NCBI GenBank assembly: GCA_041389725.1
Contig: JAWKRG010000006.1
Coordinates: 372,001-436,000 of the forward strand
Direction: 5' to 3'
Length of the DNA: 64,000 nt
From: Polyangiaceae bacterium
Lineage (GTDB): Bacteria; Myxococcota_A; Polyangia; Polyangiales; Polyangiaceae
Positions 55,047 to 63,781 of the stretch are shown here, piece after piece; the stretch's first letter is position 1; each line of letters starts with the position of its first letter. The translations under genes were made by a program, and so were the position numbers. The notes under the pieces were generated by a model, which saw only the letters and a program-made list of their open reading frames with translations, made no database searches and was not told the origin of the DNA.

Positions 55047-58000
55047 GCCCCTCTGCCGCCGCTCGCTGGCAGTTCTGGATCGATCGCGGCGGGACCTTCA
55101 CGGACTGCCTCGGCGTGGAGCCGAAGACGGGGCGAGTGCGAGTCCACAAGCTGCTGTCCTCGGACGCCGCACCACTGGAGGGCATTCGCGCGTTGCTCGG
55201 GCTGCGGCCCGAGGAGCCCCTACCCGACTGCGACGTGCGTCTTGGCACTACGATTGCGACCAACGCATTGCTCGAGCGCCGCGGAGCACCCGCCGGCCTA
55301 CTGGTCACGCAGGGGTTCCGCGATCTGCTGCTGATCGGTAGCCAGGCGCGCCCGGAGCTGTTCGAACTGGACATTCGCAAACCGGCCCCCGTGTACGCGG
55401 CGGTGGGAGAAGCCGAGGAACGCCTGGATGCGAAGGGCGGCGTTCTCACCGCCCTGGACGAAACCTCCGTCAAGCGCTTGCTCGAAGGCTGGCTCGACGC
55501 AGGCATTCGCAGCGTCGCCGTTTGCCTGCTCCACGCCACGCAGAATCCGACTCATGAGTGCTTGATCGGAGCGCTGGCGACGCGCCTTGGCTTCGAATGG
55601 ATCGCGCTTTCGCATCAGGTCAAGCACGAGAGCGGATACCTGGCGCGCTGCGACACGACCCTGCTCGATGCGACCCTGTCGCCGCTGTGCCGCGCACATC
55701 TCGAACGATTGCGCGCGGGGCTCAGCGCGGCCAGCACCCTGCGCGTGATGCAGTCCAGCGGTGATCTGGTTCCACCGGAGCGCTTCCGTGGGCCGAGCGC
55801 GGTGCTCTCGGGCCCCGCGGGAGGCGTCGTCGCTCTGGCTCACGTCGCTGAGCACTCGGCCCTCGGTCCCTGTCTGGGGTTCGACATGGGTGGCACGTCC
55901 ACGGACGTGGCGCGCTATGCCAGCGAGATGGAGGCGGATCACGAAAGCACCGTCGGCGGCGTGTGCATTCGCGCGCCCATCCTCCGCATCGAGACAGTGG
56001 CGGCGGGTGGAGGCTCGATTTGCCGCCGCGACGGCAGCCGCTACGTCGTGGGGCCAGAAAGCGCTGGCGCCATTCCTGGTCCACTTTGCTACGGACGCGC
56101 CGAGGCCGAAGCATTGACGCTGACGGACATCAATCTCGCCTTGGGTCGCTTGGTAGCTGATCGATTTCCCTTCGCGCTGGATGCCGAGCGCGTGGACCGC
56201 GCCCTGGATGCGTTGGCTCGCCAAGATGGATCGACGCCCGAAGCGGTCGCGGAGGGCTTCTTCCACGTGGCCAACGCCACCATGGCGGAAGCACTGCGCC
56301 GCGCTTCCGCGCTGCGAGGACACGACCCGCGGGGTCACTGCTTGGTCGTCTTCGGCGGCGCGGGCGGACAGCACGCCTGCGCCCTCGCGCGGCGCTTGGG
56401 GCTCAGCCGTGTCGCCTTTCACCCCTGGGGCGGCGTGCTCTCGGCCTACGGCATGGGCCTGGCCAAGACCGCCGCCCACGGCGAACTCGACGCGCACGCA
56501 CGGGTAGTCAGTGACGCCAGTCACCAGGAATGGAACCGAGCCCTGGATGGCTTGGAAGCGAGCCTGCGCCAGGAGCTCGCCGGCGAAGCCGAGGGTGCGG
56601 AGATCCACATCGAGCGCAGCATCGATCTGCGCTACTGCGACACCGACCCTACGCTGACGCTTCCCTTCGCCGCAGCTGGCGAGCTTCGGAACGCTTTTCA
56701 TTCCCTTCACGCCTCACGCTTCGGCTTTGCTCGCTCGTCGCTCGACATCGAAGCGGTGACGCTACGGCTGCGCGCAACTGTGAACGACGCGCGCGAGGTC
56801 GCGCCCCCATTGGAGGCGACCGCGGCTGCGCCCGAGCCTCGGCGGCTCACGCGGCTGTACAGCGGCGGAGTGTGGCAGGACGTTCCCCTCTACGACCGGG
56901 AGCGACTCGGTGTGGGCACCGTCCTTCGAGGTCCTTGTGTAATCCTCGAGCGCACCGCCACCCTCGTGATCGATCCTGGCTTCGAGGTCGTGGCTCGAGA
57001 TGACGGCCTACTCGTCGCCGAGGACGTATCCCGCGACCTCGTCCTGCCCGAGCTGAGTCAACGCACGCAACCACGAGATCCCGTGTTGCTCGAGATCTTC
57101 GGCAATGCCTTCATGAGCATCGCCGAGCAGATGGGAGAATCCCTGCGCCGAACCGCGCGCAGCACGAACATCGCGCAGCGCCGCGACTATTCCTGCGCCG
57201 TCTTCGACGCAGCGGGACACCTCGTCGCGAACGCTCCTCACATTCCCGTCCACCTTGGCGCCATGGGCGAGACAGTGCGGGCGGTGCGCCGGGCCCGCCC
57301 ACAGATGAAGCCCGGCAGCGCCTTCGTCAGCAACGACCCGGGCGAAGGCGGCTCACACCTGCCCGACATCACGGTGGTGACCCCAGTGTTCTCCGGCGAG
57401 GGCCGATTGCGCTTCTTCGTGGCGAGTCGCGGCCACCACGCGGACGTCGGGGGCGTGACGCCGGGGTCCATGCCCGCCGAGTCCACACGACTCGAAGAGG
57501 AAGGCGTGGTCTTCCGCGCTGTCGCGGCCGTCGTCGACGGTGAGTTCCAGGACGCAGCGCTGCGAGCCGTGCTGGAGTCGGGCCCCTTCCCCGCGCGCGA
57601 CCCCGACACCAACATTGCCGATCTACAGGCCCAAGTAGCTGCCAATCACCATGGCGCCAGGCTGCTGGCAGAACTCGACGCTCGCTACGGCACGAACACG
57701 GTCGAACGCTACATGAACCACGTGCGCGCAGACGCTGCCGAGCGCGTCCGTGCCGCGCTCGCCGCATGCTCCTTCGAAACCTCGAGCTATCGCGACTGCA
57801 TGGACGATGGCAGCGCCATCTGCGCTCGACTATCCGTCCAGGGCGGTCGCCTCATCATCGACTGCACAGGCACCGCGCCAGCACATCCGGGAAACCTCAA
57901 TGCGCCGCGCGCGGTCACCGTGGCTGCCGTCATCTACTTTCTGCGCTGCCTGGTGGCCGAACGCATTCCGTTGAACGCTGGTTGCCTCGACCCCGTCGAG

Positions 58001-58600
58001 CTGCGGATCCCCCGGGGGAGCATGCTCGATCCGCCCGCGGGTAGCGCAGTGGCGGCAGGAAACGTCGAGACCTCGCAGCGCATCGTCGACGTGCTGCTCG
58101 CCGCCGCGGGGCTCTGCGCAGCGAGCCAAGGCACGATGAACAACCTGACCCTGGGCAACGCCAAGTTCCAATACTACGAGACCATCGCCGGCGGCGCGGG
58201 AGCCGGCCCGGGCTACGCCGGTGCGTCCGGGGTGCACACCCATATGACCAATACGCGCATCACCGACCCCGAAGTACTGGAACGGCGCTACCCAATGCGG
58301 CTGGTCGCCTTCGCCCTACGCCCCGGCTCCGGAGGCGACGGTGCGTTCCGGGGCGGCCTCGGCATCCGTCGAGAGTTCGAGCTGCTCGAACCCATGCACG
58401 GCTCGCTCATCGCGGACCGGCGACGTCACCCACCCTTCGGGCTCGAGGGTGGAAGCCCAGGCGCCACGGGAAGCGCCGACCTCGACGGCGCGCCCCTCGA
58501 CGGCACCTTCGAGGCCAGCGCCGGCAGCCGTCTGTGCATCCTGACGCCGGGCGGTGGCGGGTACGGCGCGGCCCTTCCGCTTGGAACCGACGACCAGTAG
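55043..58600 (+). CDS. Hydantoinase A/B fused protein (5-oxoprolinase family)
   Basis: 1185 residues. HyuA-type half (1-680): FWIDRGGTFTDCLGV, LGTTIATNALLERRG, SGPAGGVVALA, CLGFDMGGTSTDVARYA (ATPase-like, actin fold). HyuB-type half from about 681 (LEIFGNAFMSIAEQMGESLR, SNDPGEGGSHLPDITVVTP). Fusion of A and B in one chain is the form of 5-oxoprolinase (ATP + 5-oxoproline to glutamate) and some hydantoinases. The substrate cannot be settled. It is followed 12 bp on by an ABC ATPase. Confidence 0.88.
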   Translation: MSPSAAARWQFWIDRGGTFTDCLGVEPKTGRVRVHKLLSSDAAPLEGIRALLGLRPEEPLPDCDVRLGTTIATNALLERRGAPAGLLVTQGFRDLLLIGSQARPELFELDIRKPAPVYAAVGEAEERLDAKGGVLTALDETSVKRLLEGWLDAGIRSVAVCLLHATQNPTHECLIGALATRLGFEWIALSHQVKHESGYLARCDTTLLDATLSPLCRAHLERLRAGLSAASTLRVMQSSGDLVPPERFRGPSAVLSGPAGGVVALAHVAEHSALGPCLGFDMGGTSTDVARYASEMEADHESTVGGVCIRAPILRIETVAAGGGSICRRDGSRYVVGPESAGAIPGPLCYGRAEAEALTLTDINLALGRLVADRFPFALDAERVDRALDALARQDGSTPEAVAEGFFHVANATMAEALRRASALRGHDPRGHCLVVFGGAGGQHACALARRLGLSRVAFHPWGGVLSAYGMGLAKTAAHGELDAHARVVSDASHQEWNRALDGLEASLRQELAGEAEGAEIHIERSIDLRYCDTDPTLTLPFAAAGELRNAFHSLHASRFGFARSSLDIEAVTLRLRATVNDAREVAPPLEATAAAPEPRRLTRLYSGGVWQDVPLYDRERLGVGTVLRGPCVILERTATLVIDPGFEVVARDDGLLVAEDVSRDLVLPELSQRTQPRDPVLLEIFGNAFMSIAEQMGESLRRTARSTNIAQRRDYSCAVFDAAGHLVANAPHIPVHLGAMGETVRAVRRARPQMKPGSAFVSNDPGEGGSHLPDITVVTPVFSGEGRLRFFVASRGHHADVGGVTPGSMPAESTRLEEEGVVFRAVAAVVDGEFQDAALRAVLESGPFPARDPDTNIADLQAQVAANHHGARLLAELDARYGTNTVERYMNHVRADAAERVRAALAACSFETSSYRDCMDDGSAICARLSVQGGRLIIDCTGTAPAHPGNLNAPRAVTVAAVIYFLRCLVAERIPLNAGCLDPVELRIPRGSMLDPPAGSAVAAGNVETSQRIVDVLLAAAGLCAASQGTMNNLTLGNAKFQYYETIAGGAGAGPGYAGASGVHTHMTNTRITDPEVLERRYPMRLVAFALRPGSGGDGAFRGGLGIRREFELLEPMHGSLIADRRRHPPFGLEGGSPGATGSADLDGAPLDGTFEASAGSRLCILTPGGGGYGAALPLGTDDQ

Positions 58601-58612
58601 GCTCGATCCGCG

Positions 58613-59452
58613 ATGCGCGTGCAGCTGCAACAGGTGACCAAGACCTTCACCGGACGAGACCGCAAGCACACCGCCCTCGACGAGGTGAACCTGGAAATCG
58701 AGAGCGGGCGCTTCGTGTGTCTGGTCGGCCCCTCGGGATGCGGCAAGACGACCCTGCTCAACTTGATCGCCGGCTTCGAGCGGCCGGACACGGGCACCGT
58801 GCTGGCAGGAGGCGTCGAGGTGACCGGGCCCGGGCCCGATCGCGTGGTGCTCTTCCAAGACCCTGCGCTCTTTCCCTGGCTGAACGTGGAGGACAACGTC
58901 AGCTTCCCCCTCGCCCGCGAGGGCTTGCCCGCCCCGGAACTCCGGCAACGTGTGGACGATGCCCTGCGCTTGGTTCACCTCTATCGCTTTCGTCACGCCC
59001 ATCCCCACGAGCTGTCTGGAGGCATGAAGGCCCGCGCAGCCATCGCTCGCGCGTTGGTGATGCGGCCAAAGGTGATGTTGATGGACGAACCTTTCGCAGC
59101 TCTGGACGCCCACACCCGCGAGTTGCTGCAGCGAGAGGTGGAACAAGCCTGGCAGCGCACCGGCGCCACCATCGTGTTCATCACTCACGACAACCGCGAG
59201 GCTGTTCGCCTCGGCACGGATGTGATCGTGATGGGAACACGGCCGGGGCGCATCAAGTTGCACATCGACGTCGAGGCAGACTTGCCTCGACCGCGCGACG
59301 CCTACGACCGCAACTTGGGCCTGCTGGTGACCAGAGTCGCCCGCGAACTCGCAGTCGAGATCGACAAGATCGCGCGGGAGGAGAGCGACGAACACCCTCG
59401 CGCGGCGCCCAGAGCCGCCAGGTCCGGCCCCGACTTCGGCCGCGACATCTAG
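58613..59452 (+). CDS. ABC transporter ATP-binding protein (taurine/nitrate/sulfonate type)
   Basis: 279 residues: Walker A GPSGCGKTTLLNLIAGF, Q-loop FQDPALFPWLNVEDN, signature LSGGMKARAAIARAL, Walker B VMLMDEPFAALDA, switch His in ITHDNREAVRLG. This matches SsuB/TauB/NrtD importers. No permease or binding protein is in the window, so it is an orphan subunit here. Confidence 0.87.
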   Translation: MRVQLQQVTKTFTGRDRKHTALDEVNLEIESGRFVCLVGPSGCGKTTLLNLIAGFERPDTGTVLAGGVEVTGPGPDRVVLFQDPALFPWLNVEDNVSFPLAREGLPAPELRQRVDDALRLVHLYRFRHAHPHELSGGMKARAAIARALVMRPKVMLMDEPFAALDAHTRELLQREVEQAWQRTGATIVFITHDNREAVRLGTDVIVMGTRPGRIKLHIDVEADLPRPRDAYDRNLGLLVTRVARELAVEIDKIAREESDEHPRAAPRAARSGPDFGRDI

Positions 59453-59466
59453 CTCTGGATCGCGCG

Positions 59467-60585
59467 CTAGGGGGAGGTGGCGTCGCGGGGTGCGCCGGCG
59501 TCGCTGGGCTCGCTGCCGGCGTCCGTCGGTTCCTTCGCGGTCAGAAGGGACTTCACTTCCAGCGCAAACATGCAGCTGACGGCCTGGCGTTGTTGGGCGT
59601 TGATGGACTCGACCCGAGTCACGGGCTGCTTGCCGGCTGGCACGATGCGCCCGTCCGCCTTGCGTCGCAGACGCAAGAGAACCTTGTCCTTCTCCAAATC
59701 CCACACGCCAAGGCGAACGAAGTGCGCGACGCGTTGCACGCGCTCTTCATCGGACTCCCAAGCTCCCGCGTCACCATTCACGTTGGAAGGCGGGAGGCCC
59801 CCAGGCGGGTCTTCATCCAACAGCAAAACGAACTGCTTCGCACGAGCCAGGATCTTGGCGGCGACCGGAACATCTTCTTCCGTCACGCGATCGAGGTCGC
59901 GATCGTAAGCGACGACGGCAAGCTCACTCTCGGCTTGGTGCAACTCGTCGGTCCACTCGCTGGAAAGCACGCGCAAAGAACGGTACGCCAGGCGCATGTT
60001 GAAGGGCTCAGGCGGAGGTGCGCAGTGGTCGTACTCGTTGCACAGCTCACCCTTGAGGCAGTCCGCGGGCGACTTGCACGCGGTACCCGTCGTCGGGTCG
60101 GAGCGACGTGCGTGCACGAAAAAGCAACTGGTGAACCCGTCGTGCAGCGAGCGAACTGCAGCGGCACGGATGTCTTTCGGGCTTCCGGCGCTCGACTGCC
60201 GCAATCGCAAGTAGATACTGGGAGTCGACGCCAGATCTTCGTAGCGAACGCCGTCCGCCACCTCGTCCGCAAAGGTAGTGCCGCTCGCGAGCGACTGGGC
60301 ATAGGCCTCGATGCGGTCTCGCAGAGGCAAGAGCTTCGCGCCGACGGTCTGGGCCATGGCGCGCTGCTTGGCCATGACTCCGCTCTTCTGGCTCTCCAGC
60401 TTGCCCTGAGCGAACTTCCAGTAGACGACGGAGAACACTCCGATCGCCAGCAGGGCCCACAGCCAGAACTGGGGTGGCATCGCGCGGACGCGCACCTTGC
60501 CCCCCACCATGGCCCGACGCCGCTCTGCCCGCGCCTCGGACAGGGACGGAAGGCCCCTCGGTTTGTCTTCTCGACGACGCGCCAC
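59467..60585 (-). CDS. Membrane-anchored exported protein of unknown function
   Basis: About 372 residues. A basic N-terminal tail (RREDKPRGLPSLSEARAERR), one TM segment (FWLWALLAIGVFSVVYWKFA, about 40-60), then a coiled-coil-like stretch and an exported domain with a four-Cys cluster (CKSPADCLKGELCNEYDHC). It ends in a short Asp/Ala/Pro tail. It is 80 bp downstream of the ExbD-like genes on the same strand and may be an accessory protein of that motor. No family recognised. Confidence 0.7.
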   Translation of the reverse strand: MARRREDKPRGLPSLSEARAERRRAMVGGKVRVRAMPPQFWLWALLAIGVFSVVYWKFAQGKLESQKSGVMAKQRAMAQTVGAKLLPLRDRIEAYAQSLASGTTFADEVADGVRYEDLASTPSIYLRLRQSSAGSPKDIRAAAVRSLHDGFTSCFFVHARRSDPTTGTACKSPADCLKGELCNEYDHCAPPPEPFNMRLAYRSLRVLSSEWTDELHQAESELAVVAYDRDLDRVTEEDVPVAAKILARAKQFVLLLDEDPPGGLPPSNVNGDAGAWESDEERVQRVAHFVRLGVWDLEKDKVLLRLRRKADGRIVPAGKQPVTRVESINAQQRQAVSCMFALEVKSLLTAKEPTDAGSEPSDAGAPRDATSP

Positions 60586-60664
60586 GCGCTCGCCTCAGGC
60601 CACTCTCGGCGGTTCTGGGTGCGTGCAGGATTTCAACACGCACCCAGCTCGCCGAGGGGCAGGG

Positions 60665-61252
60665 TCATTCGCCCCCGCCGCCGCCGCCCTCGTCGCCGAT
60701 GCGACCCACCATGAAGCTGATGTTGGGGTAGCCAGCGAAGGCCGCTGTCTGGAACACGCTCTTGACCACCAGTGCGGGCACTCGGCGGTCCACCTGAAGC
60801 ACGGCCACGCCCGGAAAGTCGCGGCCGGGGTTGATCTGCTTCCACAACTCCCGCTTGTTTTTCAGGATGTTGAACAACTCGTCGACGCGCTGAAGCCGAT
60901 TCGCTTCTTCGATGGCGCGCGTGTTGCCCGCCGGCACGCCGTCCACCAGAATCTGAGTTCCGGTGATGGCCACCATGGGGGCCTCGACCATGTCCATCAC
61001 GTTCTCTGCCTTCGGCAGCTTCACGTTCTTGTCCACGGGCAACTCACCCGTGGCCGAGAAGCTGGCCAGCAAGAAGAGAACGATGCAGAGCAGGAAGTCG
61101 ATGAACGGGATCAGCGGGATCTCGTGGTTGTTGGCGCGCACTCCGCCGCCGGACACCTTCTTGCGCACGAAGGCGAGCGGGATGTGGTGGAGCAGGCGTC
61201 GGCCCGGAACGCTGATCGGCTGATGAAATCGACTGAGGGGTTTCTCGGACAT
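60665..61252 (-). CDS. ExbD/TolR-type proton-channel protein, second copy
   Basis: 195 residues. One TM helix after a short basic N-terminus: HEIPLIPFIDFLLCIVLFLL, with the proton-path Asp (PFID). The periplasmic domain is about 130 residues with a Gly-rich tail. With ExbB/TolQ partners such proteins convert proton flow to mechanical work. The gene is third in a TolQ, TolR, TolR order like Myxococcus aglRQS (gliding motor). Confidence 0.85.
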   Translation of the reverse strand: MSEKPLSRFHQPISVPGRRLLHHIPLAFVRKKVSGGGVRANNHEIPLIPFIDFLLCIVLFLLASFSATGELPVDKNVKLPKAENVMDMVEAPMVAITGTQILVDGVPAGNTRAIEEANRLQRVDELFNILKNKRELWKQINPGRDFPGVAVLQVDRRVPALVVKSVFQTAAFAGYPNISFMVGRIGDEGGGGGGE

Positions 61253-61259
61253 GTCAGCC

Positions 61260-61823
61260 TCAGTTCACCGCGAAGGTGACGTTGAAGGCAGGCACCTTTT
61301 CGGCCTGAGCGCCAACCGGCGCGAAGTCGCGTTGCGGAGCGTAGATGGCGTCGATCACGGCGATGACATCGGAGAACTGAGTGGTGTTGTCGGTGTGCAG
61401 CACGGCTTGGTCGAACTTCTTGTCCGTTGCCGCGCGATGCGCACCGTTGGCGGTCCACTCGTCCAGGATCTTCTTCGCCAGGTCGGGGAAGCGCGTGTCG
61501 TCACCTACCTTCACCGGCTTGCGCTCGACGTCGATGGTGTTGACCACAGTGCTGCCCTCTTTCCAAACAAGCTGGAACTTGCGCTCGCCGCGCATCTCCA
61601 CGTGCAGTTGCTTCTCCTTTTCCTGCTTCTGGATCTCGTCCTCGGGCCGCGGCGGCCCGGGAACGCGAGCATCTGCGTTGATGCGCGCCATCTGCGACCA
61701 CACGGCCGTGACGAGCAAGAACGCCACCAAACACAGGAGAAAGTCGATGAACGGGATCAGCGGGATTTCGTGGTTGGTGGCCCGCTTCCCGCCATGCCCA
61801 CCACCAGTGTCGATTCCAGCCAT
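61260..61823 (-). CDS. ExbD/TolR-type proton-channel protein
   Basis: 187 residues. TM helix HEIPLIPFIDFLLCLVAFLL with the critical Asp, then a periplasmic domain (ERKFQLVWKEGSTVVNTIDV; TTQFSDVIAVIDAIYAPQRD). It shares the HEIPLIPFIDFLLC block with the gene 7 bp downstream, so they are tandem duplicates. Their periplasmic domains have diverged, as AglQ/AglS have. Confidence 0.85.
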   Translation of the reverse strand: MAGIDTGGGHGGKRATNHEIPLIPFIDFLLCLVAFLLVTAVWSQMARINADARVPGPPRPEDEIQKQEKEKQLHVEMRGERKFQLVWKEGSTVVNTIDVERKPVKVGDDTRFPDLAKKILDEWTANGAHRAATDKKFDQAVLHTDNTTQFSDVIAVIDAIYAPQRDFAPVGAQAEKVPAFNVTFAVN

Positions 61824-61859
61824 CTTGGTTTCCTAGGATCCGGAAAAGTTGAGGTTGTG

Positions 61860-61888
61860 CTGGGCTCACCGCCAAGCGGTGAGCCCAG
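61860..61888 (-). promoter_or_regulatory. Intercistronic hairpin between tolQ-like and exbD-like genes
   Basis: Perfect 13-bp stem CTGGGCTCACCGC / GCGGTGAGCCCAG with loop CAA, in the 71-bp gap. No U-tract on the minus strand. It probably acts as an RNA processing or stability element that sets relative levels of the TolQ-like and TolR-like proteins. Confidence 0.55.
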
Positions 61889-61894
61889 ACTCGC

Positions 61895-62554
61895 TCACGC
61901 CGCCTGCTCCAAGCCCTGCAGGCTGACCTTCTGACGATTGGCCACGACGAGGTTGAGCACCTGCACGCTGGCCTCGTTGATGTCGTCCTCCAACGCCTGT
62001 GTCTTGCCGTTGAGGAAGGCGAAGCCCACGAGCGCCGTAATCGCTGCCAAGAGACCGAACGCCGTGCAGTTCATGGCTTCGGAAATACCTTCTGCAAGGA
62101 TGCGCGCCTTCTGGCTCGGATCCACGCTCTCACCACCGACCGCACCGAACGCCTTGATCAGGCCGATGATGGTGCCGAACAGACCGGAAAGCATGGCCAG
62201 GTTCGCGAACAATGCGAGGTATCCAGTGCGCCGGTTGATGCGCGGCATCTCGCGCAACGCCGCCTCATCCATCGCAGCCTGCACTTCTTCGTCCGGACGA
62301 TTCACCTTCACCAAACCAGCCTGCACGATGCGGGCGAGGGGTGCGTTGGCGGCCGAGGCCATCTTCACGGCCTTGGCAACGTCACCGGCGAGGATGCACT
62401 TCTGCATCGTGGCCAGAAACACTTCTTTGTTGATGGAGGCGCCAAACAGGTAGACGGCGCGTTCCGCAATGACCGCAATCGAGCAGATCAGCCAAAATAG
62501 GATGATCCACATTGCCCAACCGCCTGCCTGGTAGTGATGCCAGAGTTTCGACAT
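61895..62554 (-). CDS. MotA/TolQ/ExbB-type proton channel protein
   Basis: 219 residues. Three TM helices: MWIILFWLICSIAVIAERAV, LALFANLAMLSGLFGTIIGL (with the G-x-x-G-T-x-x-G motif) and NCTAFGLLAAITALVGFAFL. It pairs with the two downstream TolR-like proteins, giving the TolQ-TolR-TolR operon seen in aglRQS of Myxococcus, which powers gliding. A Tol-Pal or TonB role is also possible. GGAAGG is about 12 bases upstream of the start. Confidence 0.88.
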   Translation of the reverse strand: MSKLWHHYQAGGWAMWIILFWLICSIAVIAERAVYLFGASINKEVFLATMQKCILAGDVAKAVKMASAANAPLARIVQAGLVKVNRPDEEVQAAMDEAALREMPRINRRTGYLALFANLAMLSGLFGTIIGLIKAFGAVGGESVDPSQKARILAEGISEAMNCTAFGLLAAITALVGFAFLNGKTQALEDDINEASVQVLNLVVANRQKVSLQGLEQAA

Positions 62555-63078
62555 TGTTTGGTTACCTTCCGGTGATGCTCAGTTCCGGGTTTGCCGAGCC
62601 GCCCTGGTCACGCGCGGAAATGCGCGTTTTCCTGACGTCCCCGGCGGTCATCGATTTGGGATCTGCCACCGACAAAAGCCGCGGCGGAAGACTGCGCCAT
62701 CTTGCTCAAGCAGACCCTTAAAGGTCAAGAGAGTTTGGGTCATGGCCATCAGTTCGTGCCTGGCTAGAACTTTCCAGGCTGAGCGGCCCCAGCCCAGCGG
62801 GGGCGGACGCCGCGGCGCCGGTCCCGGCCCAGCGGGGCCTGAGCGCCCTCCCCCCGCTCGGCCCCGGGCCGGAGTCCGACCCTCGGGGGTGCCCCTATAG
62901 AGGAGGGCCCTGAAGCTCGGATTCAACCCCTGGGATAACCCGTCGGAACTGCGGGTCAAAATCTTGAGGCTCCTCCATGCAACGTCGTCTTGCACCCGAA
63001 ACAACGCGGCGGCTATAGTCGCCGGGCTTGTCGCGCGAAGAACGCGCCGTCGGTAGCTCTGACAAGAGGGAATAAGGA
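62555..63078. other. 524-bp divergent regulatory gap between two motor gene sets
   Basis: No gene seen. It carries a very GC-rich block (about 62780-62880) and a candidate promoter at 62990-63019 for the downstream gene. A Shine-Dalgarno-like GGAAGG serves the reverse gene at its own edge. Confidence 0.6.
62990..63019 (+). promoter_or_regulatory. Sigma-70-type promoter for the downstream MotA/TolQ-like gene
   Basis: TTGCAC (62990-62995), 18-bp spacer, TATAGT (63014-63019), about 60 bp before the ATG at 63079. Good hexamers for this GC-rich genome. Confidence 0.6.
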
Positions 63079-63756
63079 ATGCAACTTCTGTTCGTTGCGG
63101 CTCAAAACACCGGTTCCAGCCAGTTGGTCGAGGCCTTCAAGCACAACCCGACCTTCATGGTGCTGAACCTCATCTGTTCGGCGGTCGTGCTCACGATCGT
63201 CGTCGAACGCTTCGTGTTCCAGATGACGCGGTATCGGGTGAACTCCAAAGAATTCTTTGCACAGATCAAGAAGCTCGTCGCGGCGGGAAACATCGACCGC
63301 GCCATCAAGCTGTGTGAAGCGCAAGACTTCCCGATTCTCCAATTGGTGAAGTCTGGCCTCACGCACGCCAACAAGGGCCCGGACGAGATCGATGCAGCCT
63401 TGAGTGAGAAGCTGTCGGAGCTCAAGCCGCAAGCGGAGAAGCGCGTTGGCGCGCTCTGGTCGCTCGCGAACATCGCGACGCTGATTGGATTGCTCGGCAC
63501 TGTGTCCGGTCTGATTGCCACCTTCGCTGCGATTGCGGCGCCGGGGCTCTCTCAGGCGGACAAGCAGCGCATGTTGTCGAATGGTATCGCAGAAGCCATG
63601 TACAACACCGCGCTCGGTCTCGGTATCGCGGTGTTCTGCATGATCACGCACATCATTCTACACACGCGCGCGAAGGCCATTCAGCACGACCTGGAAGCCA
63701 CGATGGAGCGCACCTTCAATCTGCTGACCATCCAGCAGCGCCCCGGCCAGTACTGA
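63079..63756 (+). CDS. MotA/TolQ/ExbB-type proton channel protein, second set
   Basis: 225 residues. TM helices include MVLNLICSAVVLTIVVERFV and NIATLIGLLGTVSGLIATFA (GLLGTVSG), plus the third helix NTALGLGIAVFCMITHIILH. It differs from the 61895 gene and is followed by an ExbD-like gene, so it is a separate motor set. A TolQ or ExbB role is likely. Confidence 0.88.
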   Translation: MQLLFVAAQNTGSSQLVEAFKHNPTFMVLNLICSAVVLTIVVERFVFQMTRYRVNSKEFFAQIKKLVAAGNIDRAIKLCEAQDFPILQLVKSGLTHANKGPDEIDAALSEKLSELKPQAEKRVGALWSLANIATLIGLLGTVSGLIATFAAIAAPGLSQADKQRMLSNGIAEAMYNTALGLGIAVFCMITHIILHTRAKAIQHDLEATMERTFNLLTIQQRPGQY

Positions 63757-63781
63757 GGGGCGGGAGGCCCACGCCCAAGCC

